From Actinomycetota bacterium (GTDB taxonomy: Bacteria; Actinomycetota; Actinomycetes; Nanopelagicales; Nanopelagicaceae), in assembly GCA_003569265.1 (NCBI GenBank), contig BGON01000001.1:62001-126000 (forward strand): a stretch of 64,000 bases of DNA, written 5' to 3'. Below the pieces are notes generated by a model. That model saw only the letters and a program-made list of their open reading frames with translations. It did not search any database and was not told the origin of the DNA. The position numbers and the translations under genes are program-made. Shown in pieces: positions 1 through 8,328 of the stretch (position 1 is the first letter of the stretch; every line of letters starts with the position of its first letter).

Positions 1-12
1 AGCAGGAAAGCG

Positions 13-1626
13 TTAGTTCTTAATCTGATTCGCACAACCATCTGCTGAAGGTTTTTTCGTTGGCTTCTTGGTTGGCTCTGGTGTAGGTGTTGGCCCTTGA
101 ACTACGGTGAAAGTTACTGCTTGAGAGCTCTGCGCATGTGTTTGGGAAATATCGGTATAAACAACTGTTCCACTATAAGTTCCAGCAGGAACTCCCTTAA
201 TAGCCAAAGTCCACTCACCACTTGTGGCGCGCACAACGGTTTGAACTGGTTTAGCTTTTGGCTCAGTTGCAGCGTCAAAGACAAGTTTTACCGCACCAGT
301 CACAACAGGTGTTGAGTCAGGCCGCGTGACAGTTGTTTTAAAGGTCACCAATTTGTTTGTTGTGCTCGCCGATTGTGCATTGATAACCAGCTGAGTCGGC
401 TCATTATTTGGCATCAAATCTACTAATGCCGGTGCCCAACTACCCTTAGAGAGATTGAGGAAATCTGATGCACTTCCTCTGAATATATTGAGATCCAGTC
501 GAGTTCCTGGCACACCATATTTAGGTGCAATTCCACAGGATGTGTATTGCCAGATAGTCCATTGCGAATCACAGTTAGCGCCAGTCCATGAGTGAACAAA
601 ACAACCGCCAGCTTTAATGCCTGGTTGATTGATGGGATTAAAGGGATCAATTGCATACTGTGCAAGCCAGAGAGGATATTGGGATAATTTGGCGCTCTTA
701 TTCATTGAACTCTCTAGAAAGTTTGAATAGGAATAAATAATTGGAGTTCTTCCAGTCTTTTCTTTGAGAATTCCTAAGAATGTTTCTGCCCATAAAGTCA
801 CTGCAGCGCGAGTGGCATATTTCTGGCACGCACCAGAAGAAGATACGCGCACACAATTATTCTCAAGATCGAGGGCATAGGAAAGATCTCTTTCGGTGTA
901 ACCACCGATAGCAGCTAATCTCCACAACACTTTTTGGGCTTGGGCAGTTGCATCGCGGATAATTGCATCTGGATCAGTGACATCAGGCAAAATCGCATAG
1001 TGATAAAAGCCTGTGTAGAGACCAGCAGCTTGTGCTGCTGAATGATCCATAACAAGGTATTTAAGTGAGAGCGCATCTGCTTCATCTCTAGTATCAGAGG
1101 CTTTAATCATCACGAAGCGAAGTCCAGAGGCATAAGCAACTGAGAAATCAATAGCTTTGTCATTTGGATGTTGCCATCTGCTTACATCGGCCCCGTGAAT
1201 ACGACCACCAGGACCTAAGGATTCAACAACCAAGGAAGGATCAATAGTTGAAATCTGTGGCAGTTTCTTCATTGTGATAGTACGAATGGGGGAGTTTGTA
1301 ATCTTGCCTGAGATATTTACTTGAGCACGATACTTAATAGGAATATCAAATGAAGTTGCAACAGCCACAATTTTCCACGTTCCAGCTTTTGTCGTCTTAG
1401 TCATAAAGCGCGTGGTCTTCCATGCACCTGAGGTATTACCCTGGATTTTAACGCTTAAGCCTGAACGAGCCGGCTTTATGGTTCCGTAGAAGGTAACTAC
1501 TGATTCAGTAGCCGATGGAGTTTGTCGCAAGGAAAGAGTGAGTAAGCTAGTTGCCGCCTGAACCTGTGGCACATGTATTAGTAATAGGGTCAGTGCAATA
1601 GCGGTGATTGCAGCACGAATCTTCAT
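13..1626 (-). CDS. Secreted glycoside hydrolase family 25 (lysozyme-like) protein
   Basis: A 537-residue exported protein. Residues 1-24 form a signal peptide ending in AQA. Residues about 25-125 look like a beta-sandwich. A GH25 muramidase domain spans about 143-385, with the family start GADVSRWQ (Asp147), the DLE acidic pair at 253-255, PLWLAQY and WTIWQY. A second beta-sandwich (about 410-510) and a Pro/Lys-rich tail (PTPTPEPTKKPTKKP) follow. GH25 enzymes cut the MurNAc-GlcNAc bond of peptidoglycan, so cell-wall remodelling outside the membrane is the likely role; target specificity is unknown. Its ATG overlaps the stop of the upstream small gene by four bases (ATGA), implying co-transcription. 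Family assignment is firm, physiological role inferred. Confidence 0.85.
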   Translation of the reverse strand: MKIRAAITAIALTLLLIHVPQVQAATSLLTLSLRQTPSATESVVTFYGTIKPARSGLSVKIQGNTSGAWKTTRFMTKTTKAGTWKIVAVATSFDIPIKYRAQVNISGKITNSPIRTITMKKLPQISTIDPSLVVESLGPGGRIHGADVSRWQHPNDKAIDFSVAYASGLRFVMIKASDTRDEADALSLKYLVMDHSAAQAAGLYTGFYHYAILPDVTDPDAIIRDATAQAQKVLWRLAAIGGYTERDLSYALDLENNCVRVSSSGACQKYATRAAVTLWAETFLGILKEKTGRTPIIYSYSNFLESSMNKSAKLSQYPLWLAQYAIDPFNPINQPGIKAGGCFVHSWTGANCDSQWTIWQYTSCGIAPKYGVPGTRLDLNIFRGSASDFLNLSKGSWAPALVDLMPNNEPTQLVINAQSASTTNKLVTFKTTVTRPDSTPVVTGAVKLVFDAATEPKAKPVQTVVRATSGEWTLAIKGVPAGTYSGTVVYTDISQTHAQSSQAVTFTVVQGPTPTPEPTKKPTKKPSADGCANQIKN

Positions 1627-1880
1627 CGCTCACTAATTTCAACATCAATAGCCAGCACGGATTTAATCGTTTGAATGAGAATCTGCTGTTGTTTTAGTCT
1701 TGTCTGTGAAAATTCATGAGAGTTTGAAAGTTTACGGGCATCTGAAAAATCTAAAGTAAGGGTCCTACCATCAAATTCAGCCAAGCGAGCATCAAAGAAA
1801 GCTAGCCATGAAATTCGATCTACTTCTAGAACTGCATCGAGGACTTCGTTCCATCGATGACGTATTTCTTGCAGTTCCAT
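1623..1880 (-). CDS. Small protein resembling the C-terminal domain of DNA polymerase III gamma/tau
   Basis: An 85-residue cytosolic protein with no signal peptide or membrane segment. The pattern IRHRWNEVLDAV, then a Trp in a helix, then an aromatic/acidic strand (DGRTLTLDF) resembles the DnaX gamma/tau C-terminal-like domain, which normally sits at the end of DnaX rather than alone. The resemblance is by eye and moderate. It starts at ATG 1880 and its TGA overlaps the start of the GH25 gene, so the two are probably translated together. No function can be assigned; it may be a free-standing relic of a DnaX tail or an unrelated helix-strand fold. Confidence 0.6.
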   Translation of the reverse strand: MELQEIRHRWNEVLDAVLEVDRISWLAFFDARLAEFDGRTLTLDFSDARKLSNSHEFSQTRLKQQQILIQTIKSVLAIDVEISER

Positions 1881-1912
1881 AGGCGCAAACTTTACCGATT
1901 AACTCTGCGCTG

Positions 1913-2581
1913 TTAGTGGTGTGGCGCGCCTAACCATCGAAAATATTCACCAACAAGTTGAACTCTCATATTCATATTGCCATCTGGTTGCACATTCAAC
2001 TCCTGTGCCACTCGTGAAATTACTTGTTCCACAGATTTCTCACTCACATAACGGGTGCGTCCTATTTGGGCATTAGTCATTCCGTCAGCAACTAATCGCA
2101 GAACTTCGGCTTGAGTGTTAGTCAGATGGGCCATCAACGCCAGAACGCCTTGCTCTTGAAATGAAGCATTGCCGTCAATCCATACCACCTTGTGCTTTTC
2201 AACGGCCGATATCTTTGATTCAGTGATGGCGGTGCATAAAACAGTGAAATCTACGATTGATTTCTTTATTAATATCTTTGCTCCGACTGGAACATCATCA
2301 TTGGATTCACCCATCAGGCGAAGATCTGAACAACTGTTGAGGATAACGATTCCAATATTTTGATTTACTTTGCGCATGTTAACGGCGATCTTTACGGCAG
2401 ATATGCCCACAATATTCATATCAAGTAAAATTACATCTGGTTGCAATCGTCGAAGTAAATTGATTGCAACGTTCTCACTCTTAGCTTCTCCGATCACATC
2501 AATCTCATGTAAGCGTAAAGCAGCAACCAGTGTGGACATTTCAAAAGCATCATCGACTACAACTAATACGCGATTGTTCAT
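1913..2581 (-). CDS. Orphan LuxR/NarL-type response regulator
   Basis: A 222-residue protein with an N-terminal receiver domain and a C-terminal helix-turn-helix. The receiver carries the acidic pair VVVDDAF near residues 8-13, the phosphoacceptor region VILLDMN (Asp54) and a Lys-containing ILIKKS near residue 108. The output domain (about 150-205) shows the LuxR pattern LTNTQAEVLRLVADGMTNA followed by the recognition-helix region YVSEKSVEQ. No histidine kinase gene is adjacent, so its partner is unknown. About 185 bases upstream, before the tRNA gene, hold no other gene and presumably contain its promoter. Family firm; regulon unknown. Confidence 0.82.
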   Translation of the reverse strand: MNNRVLVVVDDAFEMSTLVAALRLHEIDVIGEAKSENVAINLLRRLQPDVILLDMNIVGISAVKIAVNMRKVNQNIGIVILNSCSDLRLMGESNDDVPVGAKILIKKSIVDFTVLCTAITESKISAVEKHKVVWIDGNASFQEQGVLALMAHLTNTQAEVLRLVADGMTNAQIGRTRYVSEKSVEQVISRVAQELNVQPDGNMNMRVQLVGEYFRWLGAPHH

Positions 2582-2765
2582 GTCTTCAAGGTTAAACCTA
2601 AAGTAAATAATTACTCCGTAATAATACGATTACTTAATCAATTGAGAGGTGGCACTAGAAATCTGTGCTGTCATGATTTATCAGAAATGGGGCTATCCCT
2701 AGATGCACTCTTTGCAGCATCTTTGGTGGCTAGATATTGCCGAGTTAAGTCTTAGAGCTATCAAG

Positions 2766-2839
2766 TGGGGCGGGTCGGGCTCGAACCGACGACGACAGAA
2801 TTATGAGTTCTGGGCTCTAACCAACTGAGCTACCGCCCC
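2766..2839 (-). tRNA. tRNA-Met (CAT anticodon)
   Basis: The reverse complement folds as a cloverleaf: acceptor GGGGCGG pairs with CCGCCCC, the D arm contains GCTCAGTTGG, the anticodon stem CAGAA/TTCTG encloses loop CTCATAA with anticodon CAT at 2803-2805, and the T arm is GTCGG/CCGAC around TTCGAGC. The discriminator is A and CCA is not encoded. A CAT anticodon could also be the lysidine-modified tRNA-Ile2; the elongator Met assignment is preferred but not proven. It is not an initiator, because the first acceptor pair is a normal G-C. Confidence 0.9.
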
Positions 2840-2873
2840 TAAAACAATTAGGTAGAAGGATATCTATTTTTAC

Positions 2874-3179
2874 TCAATCTTTTTGCACCCCTTTTGTGCC
2901 CCAGTACTCCCACATCCCCATGACATTGAGGATGAGGGCAAAGCCAAAGATCAAATCTTCGACGGGTGCACTCATGATGCGCAAGCCACTAATTACATCT
3001 GGGTCATACATGACGATATTTCGGGAGGTGAGCCACCAGTTGGTTAGCAATTGGAAGGGGAGGATAATTGCATAAGAGGACCAGAAGATTGGTCTTGTAA
3101 GTAGTGAGTTCTTAAACCCAAACAAATCTAACAACACTGAGAATATGAGAATTGCGATAACAATATCGGAGTAAATCAT
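2874..3179 (-). CDS. crtYd: Lycopene cyclase subunit, CrtYd type
   Basis: A 101-residue integral membrane protein with about three hydrophobic helices, matching one half of the heterodimeric lycopene cyclase of Actinobacteria. It carries the family PxE(E/D) element as APVEDLIFGF. Start ATG 3179 is chosen because it overlaps the crtYc stop as ATGA; a longer form from 3203 would overlap crtYc more deeply. With CrtYc it should close the ends of lycopene to give beta-carotene, the substrate for the neighbouring Blh enzyme. Function is from family knowledge, the pairing with CrtYc from adjacency. Confidence 0.85.
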   Translation of the reverse strand: MIYSDIVIAILIFSVLLDLFGFKNSLLTRPIFWSSYAIILPFQLLTNWWLTSRNIVMYDPDVISGLRIMSAPVEDLIFGFALILNVMGMWEYWGTKGVQKD

Positions 3180-3511
3180 TTTCGCAGCTCCGGGTGTTTC
3201 CATTCAGGCTTAATACGGGCCACACCTTCTAGCGTCATGAGAACTGCTATTGGAATAATGAGGAAGAAGAGAATCTCTTCGATTGGGATATTGAAGGGCC
3301 CATTAATTCCGGTGACCTGCTTCTGATCAAAGTACCAATGACCTTGAGCAATGGCATAGGCATCCCAGATCAAAAATCCGAGGCTAATGGGAAGAAGGCT
3401 TAGGAGAACGCGCTTCATTCGCCGTAGCACATGCACCTTGAAGGCGATTTCAAGCCAGAAGGATGCAGCTGCGGTAAAAATTAGCATCGCTAAATAACTT
3501 AACTTCAACAT
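3176..3511 (-). CDS. crtYc: Lycopene cyclase subunit, CrtYc type
   Basis: A 111-residue, three-helix membrane protein, the partner half of the actinobacterial lycopene cyclase. It contains the NIPIEEILFF motif (PxEE) typical of this family and a conserved DxYAIAQGHWYFD stretch. It is first in a two-gene minus-strand unit with crtYd (4-base overlap) and diverges from blh, with 74 bases between the start codons. No Shine-Dalgarno is visible before the ATG at 3511; a GATAAT hexamer ends 5 bases upstream, suggesting a leaderless transcript. An inverted repeat covers that promoter. Confidence 0.86.
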   Translation of the reverse strand: MLKLSYLAMLIFTAAASFWLEIAFKVHVLRRMKRVLLSLLPISLGFLIWDAYAIAQGHWYFDQKQVTGINGPFNIPIEEILFFLIIPIAVLMTLEGVARIKPEWKHPELRK

Positions 3512-3514
3512 GGT

Positions 3515-3531
3515 GGATTATCTCATAATCC
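3515..3531. promoter_or_regulatory. Inverted repeat over the crtYc promoter
   Basis: GGATTAT-CTC-ATAATCC, a 7+3+7 perfect inverted repeat, ends 4 bases upstream of the crtYc start. On the minus strand it contains GATAAT (3522-3517), a good -10 match with the ATG about where transcription would begin. A bound regulator here would block crtYc-crtYd and could affect blh. The binding protein is unknown. Confidence 0.45.
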
Positions 3532-3585
3532 ATAGAGATAGTTGATACTGTCATGCAGGTTTCTAAGTAGAAAGAGTAGTGAGAA

Positions 3586-4533
3586 TTGAAAACTCCTCTA
3601 GAACTATTTGAAAGAGTGCGCTTGTACTCATCAGTGGCTGTTGCCATGGCAATTGTGGCCTCACTTATTGCATCACAGTTGATAGGTTCAAAAGATCTCA
3701 CCTGGCAAGTAGCTATTGCCCTCTTTGCCCTAGCTGTTGGAATTCCTCATGGCGCCTTAGATCATTTTGTCACTGTGCCACGAACTAATAAAAAGATCAT
3801 GACTGCATTCATTTTTATCTATGTATTAGTTGCATGTGCTGCAGTTCTAGCAATCTTGAAGTGGAATGTTCTTGGATTTCAGATTGTGGTCCTGATGAGC
3901 CTGGTTCACTTTGGGGTGGGAGACAGTGCTTTTCTTAATGAATTAGATCGCCTGAAGGAAAAAACAAGTTCTCGCTTGCCTACACCTTTTGTTGTCTTAG
4001 CCTTTGGCTCAATTCCAGTTGTCTTGCCTCTCATTAACTCATCGAGTACAAGCGCTCTTGCTCGAGTGAATACAAATTTAGTTAACTGGCACCAAGGCTT
4101 TGATCAGGGCTTAAGATTCATTGTTCTAGCACTTTTTATTCTGGCTTTGATAGCGCTGGTTATCACAAAGAGATTTCGAGATATTGTTGATCTCTTCTTA
4201 CTGAGTGCTTTGGCAGTTCTGACCCCACCGTTGATTGCATTCGCGGTTTATTTTGGATGTTGGCATGCGATGCGCCATACGGCCCGCTTAACTCTTGTTT
4301 TGCCCAAATCACAGAGTGACTACGAACAATCACGTGCCTTAAAGGCCTTCTGGACTGCAGTCTTACCTGGCACACCAGCCCTCATCGGCAGTTTTGTGTT
4401 TGCTACCGGACTGTGGATTTATGGCGAGGTTGATAAATCTTTTTTCTGGTTTGTTTTAACTATTGTCTGGGCATTAACTGTTCCTCACATGATTGTCACA
4501 GCAAAACTCGACCGCAAAGCGCTGAGAATCTAG
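3586..4533 (+). CDS. blh: Brp/Blh-family beta-carotene 15,15'-dioxygenase
   Basis: A 315-residue multi-spanning membrane protein of the Brp/Blh family, which cleaves beta-carotene into two molecules of retinal. The His-rich, iron-ligand regions of the family are visible: GIPHGALDHF near residues 53-62, LVHFGVGD, GCWHAMRHTARL and PHMIV near the C terminus. The start is TTG 3586, which fits the N-terminal length of the family; a possible promoter (TTGATA at 3542, TAAGTA at 3564) lies upstream. It diverges from crtYc-crtYd, whose product is its substrate. Retinal production implies a rhodopsin such as actinorhodopsin elsewhere in the genome, but none is in this window. Confidence 0.88.
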   Translation: MKTPLELFERVRLYSSVAVAMAIVASLIASQLIGSKDLTWQVAIALFALAVGIPHGALDHFVTVPRTNKKIMTAFIFIYVLVACAAVLAILKWNVLGFQIVVLMSLVHFGVGDSAFLNELDRLKEKTSSRLPTPFVVLAFGSIPVVLPLINSSSTSALARVNTNLVNWHQGFDQGLRFIVLALFILALIALVITKRFRDIVDLFLLSALAVLTPPLIAFAVYFGCWHAMRHTARLTLVLPKSQSDYEQSRALKAFWTAVLPGTPALIGSFVFATGLWIYGEVDKSFFWFVLTIVWALTVPHMIVTAKLDRKALRI

Positions 4534-4556
4534 TCGTCGCCCTATAACCTTACGGA

Positions 4557-5138
4557 GTGATTAAACGATTATTTCCACTCATCTTTTTATTATCTAGTAT
4601 GGCTCCTGCGCAGGCTGCACCTATCTATGTATTCCCAGTGACAGGTTGTGAAGTCAACTATGCCAAAGCTCACCATGATTATGCAGCTACCGATATTTTG
4701 GCCAAAGCTGGTTGCAAGTTTGTGGCACCCATTAATGGCGTGGTCGATGAAGTAAATCGGATTGATGCTTGGAGTGGAAAAACTAATTTAGGTATTGATC
4801 GCGGTGGACTCTACGTTTCAATCATTGGTGAAGATGGTGTCCGCTATTACGGATCTCATCTGCGTTCTATTCCGACAAGTATTCAGCCTGGAGTGGTAGT
4901 TAAGGCTGGACGATTACTCGGAACTATTGGAGCAACTGGAAGTGCTCGTGGAACTGCGCCACATTTACATTTTGGGATCTCGTGGCCAACCCCACCTCAA
5001 ACGTGGTGGGTTCGACGCGGAGAAGTATTGCCGTGGAAATATTTAGATGCATGGAAAGCTGGAAAAGATTTATCTCCTGTGAAGGAAGTTAATGCACGTA
5101 AGTTAAAAGTTGGTGAGATTCCACCTGTACCAAAATAA
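4557..5138 (+). CDS. Exported M23-family (LytM-like) metallopeptidase
   Basis: A 193-residue protein with a signal peptide (residues 1-20, ending AQA) and an M23 peptidase fold. The zinc-site pattern is seen as HHDYAATDI (HxxxD-like) and PHLHFGI (HxH), with the intervening V-x-A-G-L-x-G core GRLLGTIGATGS. M23 enzymes cut peptidoglycan cross-links or act as adaptors outside the membrane. Translation starts at GTG 4557; TAACCT at 4545-4550 lies six bases before it, so the mRNA may be leaderless. The coding region runs directly into a terminator hairpin shared with the convergent cold-shock gene. Confidence 0.83.
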   Translation: MIKRLFPLIFLLSSMAPAQAAPIYVFPVTGCEVNYAKAHHDYAATDILAKAGCKFVAPINGVVDEVNRIDAWSGKTNLGIDRGGLYVSIIGEDGVRYYGSHLRSIPTSIQPGVVVKAGRLLGTIGATGSARGTAPHLHFGISWPTPPQTWWVRRGEVLPWKYLDAWKAGKDLSPVKEVNARKLKVGEIPPVPK

Positions 5139-5176
5139 ATAACCCCCACTGTTGCCAGTGAGGGTTATTTTTAAAG
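5138..5176. terminator. Bidirectional rho-independent terminator
   Basis: AATAACCC-C-CACTG / CAGTG-A-GGGTTATT forms a 13-bp stem with one mismatch and a TTGC loop, followed by T residues on the plus strand and preceded by A residues that serve as the U-tract on the minus strand. It separates the convergent M23 and cold-shock genes. Confidence 0.85.
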
Positions 5177-5185
5177 CGGTTTTAA

Positions 5186-5389
5186 TTAGGCAGGATTAAC
5201 TGCATCAGCCTGAGGACCCTTTGGACCCTGTACGACCTCAAATGAAACTGCCTGACCCTCTTCAAGGGACTTGTAACCATTTCCTTGGATTGCTGAGTAG
5301 TGAACGAATACATCTTGTCCGCCACCATCAACTGCAATGAAACCGAAACCCTTTTCAGAGTTGAACCACTTAACTGTGCCTGTTGCCAT
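5186..5389 (-). CDS. csp: Cold-shock domain protein
   Basis: A 67-residue single cold-shock domain, the standard length. RNP1 (KGFGFI) and RNP2 (VFVHYS) are both present, so it should bind single-stranded RNA/DNA as an RNA chaperone. The ATG at 5389 is preceded by AAGGA about 10 bases upstream; the open frame continues upstream, but that extension has no family similarity. About 260 bases separate it from the divergent DUF3145 gene. This gap includes a 5-bp hairpin at 5421-5435 (CCGAG/CTCGG) that would lie in the csp 5' untranslated region; no other gene is seen there. Confidence 0.93.
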   Translation of the reverse strand: MATGTVKWFNSEKGFGFIAVDGGGQDVFVHYSAIQGNGYKSLEEGQAVSFEVVQGPKGPQADAVNPA

Positions 5390-5651
5390 GTTTTTACTTT
5401 TCCTTCGATATGTGGGTGTTCCGAGAAATCCTCGGATCACGGTCTTCCTCTTGCGCCAGCGATACCGAATATGTATTACATGAAACGGGTACTGATTAAG
5501 CGTCCGACTGAGGTGAACTCTACCGCCTACTGAGCCGTATGCATAAAGTGGGGCTGGACAGTTTGAGCGTGCGAGGTGTTCAATTGAGGTACTAGTAAGA
5601 GCAAATGCAGCTGGGGAAGGTCGCATTTGGCGCCCTTGCTAGGAGATCATC

Positions 5652-6161
5652 ATGCAACGTCTTGTTACGCCTTCTGCCCAATTATCGGTGCGGGGCTTAC
5701 TCACTATTCACTCAGCACCATCTGCGCTGCGCCGTCATATTGATTGGGCGATACAAAATATCGTTGGTGCAGATGCTGCGTTGAATTGGTTACCGCAGCC
5801 CATGCTGGTTGGAACTTTCAAAGCTAAATGCCAATTCAATGGGCGCCAAGGATTTGGCGCAGAAATCGCCAGCACATTGCGCAGTTGGCATTACTTAAAC
5901 TTTGAAGTGCAAGAGGCACATGAGAATGGTGGAGAGTTATTTCGCTTCACGCCAGAGCTTGGACTTCACAGAGCAGTCACTGATCTGAGCGGTGGCGTGC
6001 TCTTGAGTGAGTTTGTGATTAATAAAGTGATGCAGAAAGCTTTTGATGAAGATTCAATGCGAGAAGGATTTGCTCTGGCGATGGGGACTGCCTGGGATTC
6101 GCAGTTAGAGAAATTTAGGGGTGCTGGCATGGCCGAAACCGCTCGCTTGCACGCAATCTAG
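5652..6161 (+). CDS. DUF3145 family protein
   Basis: A 169-residue cytosolic protein matching DUF3145, a family essentially confined to Actinobacteria and of unknown function. Characteristic stretches are RGLLTIHSAP near the N terminus, HIDWAIQNIVG, a central WHYLNFEVQE and a C-terminal AWDSQLEKFR. There is a clear Shine-Dalgarno (AGGAG) seven bases before ATG 5652. It stands alone between the csp promoter region and the SIMPL gene. Its main value here is as a taxonomic marker; no role is proposed. Confidence 0.85.
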   Translation: MQRLVTPSAQLSVRGLLTIHSAPSALRRHIDWAIQNIVGADAALNWLPQPMLVGTFKAKCQFNGRQGFGAEIASTLRSWHYLNFEVQEAHENGGELFRFTPELGLHRAVTDLSGGVLLSEFVINKVMQKAFDEDSMREGFALAMGTAWDSQLEKFRGAGMAETARLHAI

Positions 6162-6178
6162 TTAGGTAGAATAAAGGC

Positions 6179-6940
6179 ATGAGCCAACTTAATGAATCCC
6201 CGATTATCACAGTAGAGCGCCGCAAGGCAGTAACAATTATTATTTCAGCTGTAATCATGGCGCTCGCACTCGGTGTTGGATTAACTAAAGTTGGAACGGG
6301 TTTTGCAACACGTGCCGGTAATGGAATTACTGTCACAGGATCTGCCAAGACAAGTGCAGTTGCAGATAATGCAGTGTGGACACTCTCGGTCAACCTTTCC
6401 TCACCAACAGTTGGCGCAGCAGTGAAGAAAGTTGATGCAGATGTTGCTGCACTTACTTCTTATTTAACTCAAGGCGGTATTGCAGCCGATGCACTTACCC
6501 TTGGCGCAGTTTCTACCTATGCTAATGAGGAATTCATCAACGGTAATTCAACTGGACGAATTCTCTCTTATCGCGCATCTCGCGATGTGACAGTGCGTAC
6601 CAAGGATGTGCAGTTGGTATCAAAGCTGAGCCAAGGCATTGGTTCATTGCTGGGAACTGGAATTAACGTTAACAACTATGGACCTCAGTACTACATCTCC
6701 AACTTGCCAGAGCTTCGCCCAGAGTTAATGAGTGATGCGATGAAGGATGCAAAGCTTCGCGCTGAGTCACTGACTAAGGCTGTGGGTGGATCACTTGGAT
6801 CATTGGTCAATGTAAAGGCTGGTCCAATTCAAATCACAACCCCTGATTCAACGATGACTGCAGATTATGGTGCTTATGACACAAGCACGATCAACAAGAC
6901 TGTTAGCGCAACGGTTTCAGTTACTTTTAATACAAATTAA
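6179..6940 (+). CDS. SIMPL (DUF541) domain protein
   Basis: A 253-residue protein with an N-terminal membrane anchor (about residues 20-37) and a SIMPL/DUF541 domain beginning ITVTGSAKTSAVADNA and ending in the TVSATVSVTF strand typical of the family. SIMPL proteins face the periplasm or exterior and have no well-settled function. TAGAAT at 6167-6172 ends six bases before the ATG and no clear Shine-Dalgarno is present, so the transcript may be leaderless. The last codons overlap the convergent accD stop by four bases, and no terminator is visible between them. Confidence 0.85.
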   Translation: MSQLNESPIITVERRKAVTIIISAVIMALALGVGLTKVGTGFATRAGNGITVTGSAKTSAVADNAVWTLSVNLSSPTVGAAVKKVDADVAALTSYLTQGGIAADALTLGAVSTYANEEFINGNSTGRILSYRASRDVTVRTKDVQLVSKLSQGIGSLLGTGINVNNYGPQYYISNLPELRPELMSDAMKDAKLRAESLTKAVGGSLGSLVNVKAGPIQITTPDSTMTADYGAYDTSTINKTVSATVSVTFNTN

Positions 6941-8328
6941 AGAGGGATATTGCCGTGAGCGCCGCGGCGATGTGGCGTGCCAGCAATAATTTTGGCTAAA
7001 GCACTACGTGTAAGTGAAGGCTGGATAATCTCATCAACTGCACCTATTTCAACTGCCCGTGCAACGCCACCAGAAATCTTCTCGTGTTCTGCTGCTAGCT
7101 CTAACTCCATTGATTCACGTTGTTCTGCAGGTAAGTCGGCCAAAATTCGGCGATGCAACACTCGCACAGCTGCAACGGCGCCCATCACTGATACTTCAGC
7201 GTTTGGCCATGCGAACACACGAGTGGCACCTAGAGCTTTTGAATTCATTGCAACATAGGCACCGCCATAAGCACGGCGCGTAATTAATGTAACGCGAGGG
7301 ACAACGGCTTCACCAAAAGCATGCAGCAGCTTTGCGCCACGTCGTACTGCGCCTTCCCATTCCTGTCCTGCACCGGGCAAGAAGCCCTGAACATCTGCAA
7401 TAACAATGAGTGGGATTCCAAAAGCATCACAGGTGCGAACAAAGCGCGCAGCTTTCTCGCCGGCAGCTGCATCTAATACACCTGCAATATGGGCTGGGTT
7501 ATTGGCCAGAACTCCAACAGTTGCACCGCCTAAGCGACCAATAATCGTTGTCATGTTAGGTGCCCACATAGAAAGTAGCTCAATGTGTTCTGTTTCTTTA
7601 TCTAATATCGCATCAACTACTGGGTGTACTTCATAGGTGCGCACCTGTGACTGAGGAACAAATACTGAAAGATCAATATCGGCCACATCAGGATTCATAA
7701 CCCCATGATTAGCAAAGAGTGCGGTTAAGTCGCGGACATCATCGATTGCTTCTTGTTCAGTTGGAGCAATGATGTGTGCAAGGCCGCTGTTTTTGCGGTG
7801 TGCTTCTGGTCCACCCAGCAGCGCCATATCAATATCTTCACCTGTAACACTTTTAACAACTTCAGGGCCAGTGACAAAGATTCGCCCCTCAGGAGATAAA
7901 ACAACAATGTCAGTTAGCGCGGGTCCATAAGCACCGCCACCTGCAGTTGGTCCGAGAACTAAAGATAACTGAGGGATTCGACCACTTGCTGAGATCATTG
8001 ATTGGAACACTTCACCGAATGCATCCAATGATGCAACGCCATCACTCAATCGCGCACCACCTGAGTGCCAAATACCAATGATGGGAACTTGTGCGCCCAT
8101 TGCAGCTTTATAGGCCAAGACTATGACTTTTGAGCCTTCAACTCCCAACGCTCCACTTTTAATTGTGGGATCGGAGGCAAAGACAATAACTTTGTTTCCT
8201 TTTATATCACCAGTAACTGCAACCATGCCACAGTCAGTGCGAGGAATGAGGAATTCAAACTTTCCATCATCGAGCAAGCGAGCGGCACGAGTTTCTGGAT
8301 CGCGTGGGTCTAACTGCGTGGTTGGCAT
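6937..8328 (-). CDS. accD: Acyl-CoA carboxylase beta subunit (carboxyltransferase)
   Basis: A 463-residue carboxyltransferase with both N- and C-terminal crotonase-like halves. GGGAYGPALTDIV, IWHSGGARLSDG and the second-half RRAYGGAYVAMNS are family hallmarks of acetyl/propionyl-CoA carboxylase beta chains. It transfers CO2 from carboxybiotin to acetyl-CoA to give malonyl-CoA for the fatty acid enzymes encoded upstream. Placement at the end of the fabD-fabH-acpP-fabF cluster resembles accD6 of mycobacteria. It begins directly after the fabF stop with no gap. The biotinylated alpha subunit is not in the window; acetyl- versus propionyl-CoA preference cannot be read from sequence alone. Confidence 0.88.
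   Translation of the reverse strand: MPTTQLDPRDPETRAARLLDDGKFEFLIPRTDCGMVAVTGDIKGNKVIVFASDPTIKSGALGVEGSKVIVLAYKAAMGAQVPIIGIWHSGGARLSDGVASLDAFGEVFQSMISASGRIPQLSLVLGPTAGGGAYGPALTDIVVLSPEGRIFVTGPEVVKSVTGEDIDMALLGGPEAHRKNSGLAHIIAPTEQEAIDDVRDLTALFANHGVMNPDVADIDLSVFVPQSQVRTYEVHPVVDAILDKETEHIELLSMWAPNMTTIIGRLGGATVGVLANNPAHIAGVLDAAAGEKAARFVRTCDAFGIPLIVIADVQGFLPGAGQEWEGAVRRGAKLLHAFGEAVVPRVTLITRRAYGGAYVAMNSKALGATRVFAWPNAEVSVMGAVAAVRVLHRRILADLPAEQRESMELELAAEHEKISGGVARAVEIGAVDEIIQPSLTRSALAKIIAGTPHRRGAHGNIPL

Noticed and set aside
2610-2622. ATTAC-TCC-GTAAT inverted repeat upstream of the response regulator
   Set aside because: Only 5-bp arms in AT-rich sequence and no clear promoter alignment, so chance is likely.
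5390-5626. N-terminal extension of the cold-shock protein frame by 79 codons
   Set aside because: The extension has no family similarity and covers the region expected to hold the csp 5' untranslated region; the 67-residue form has a ribosome site and exact family length.
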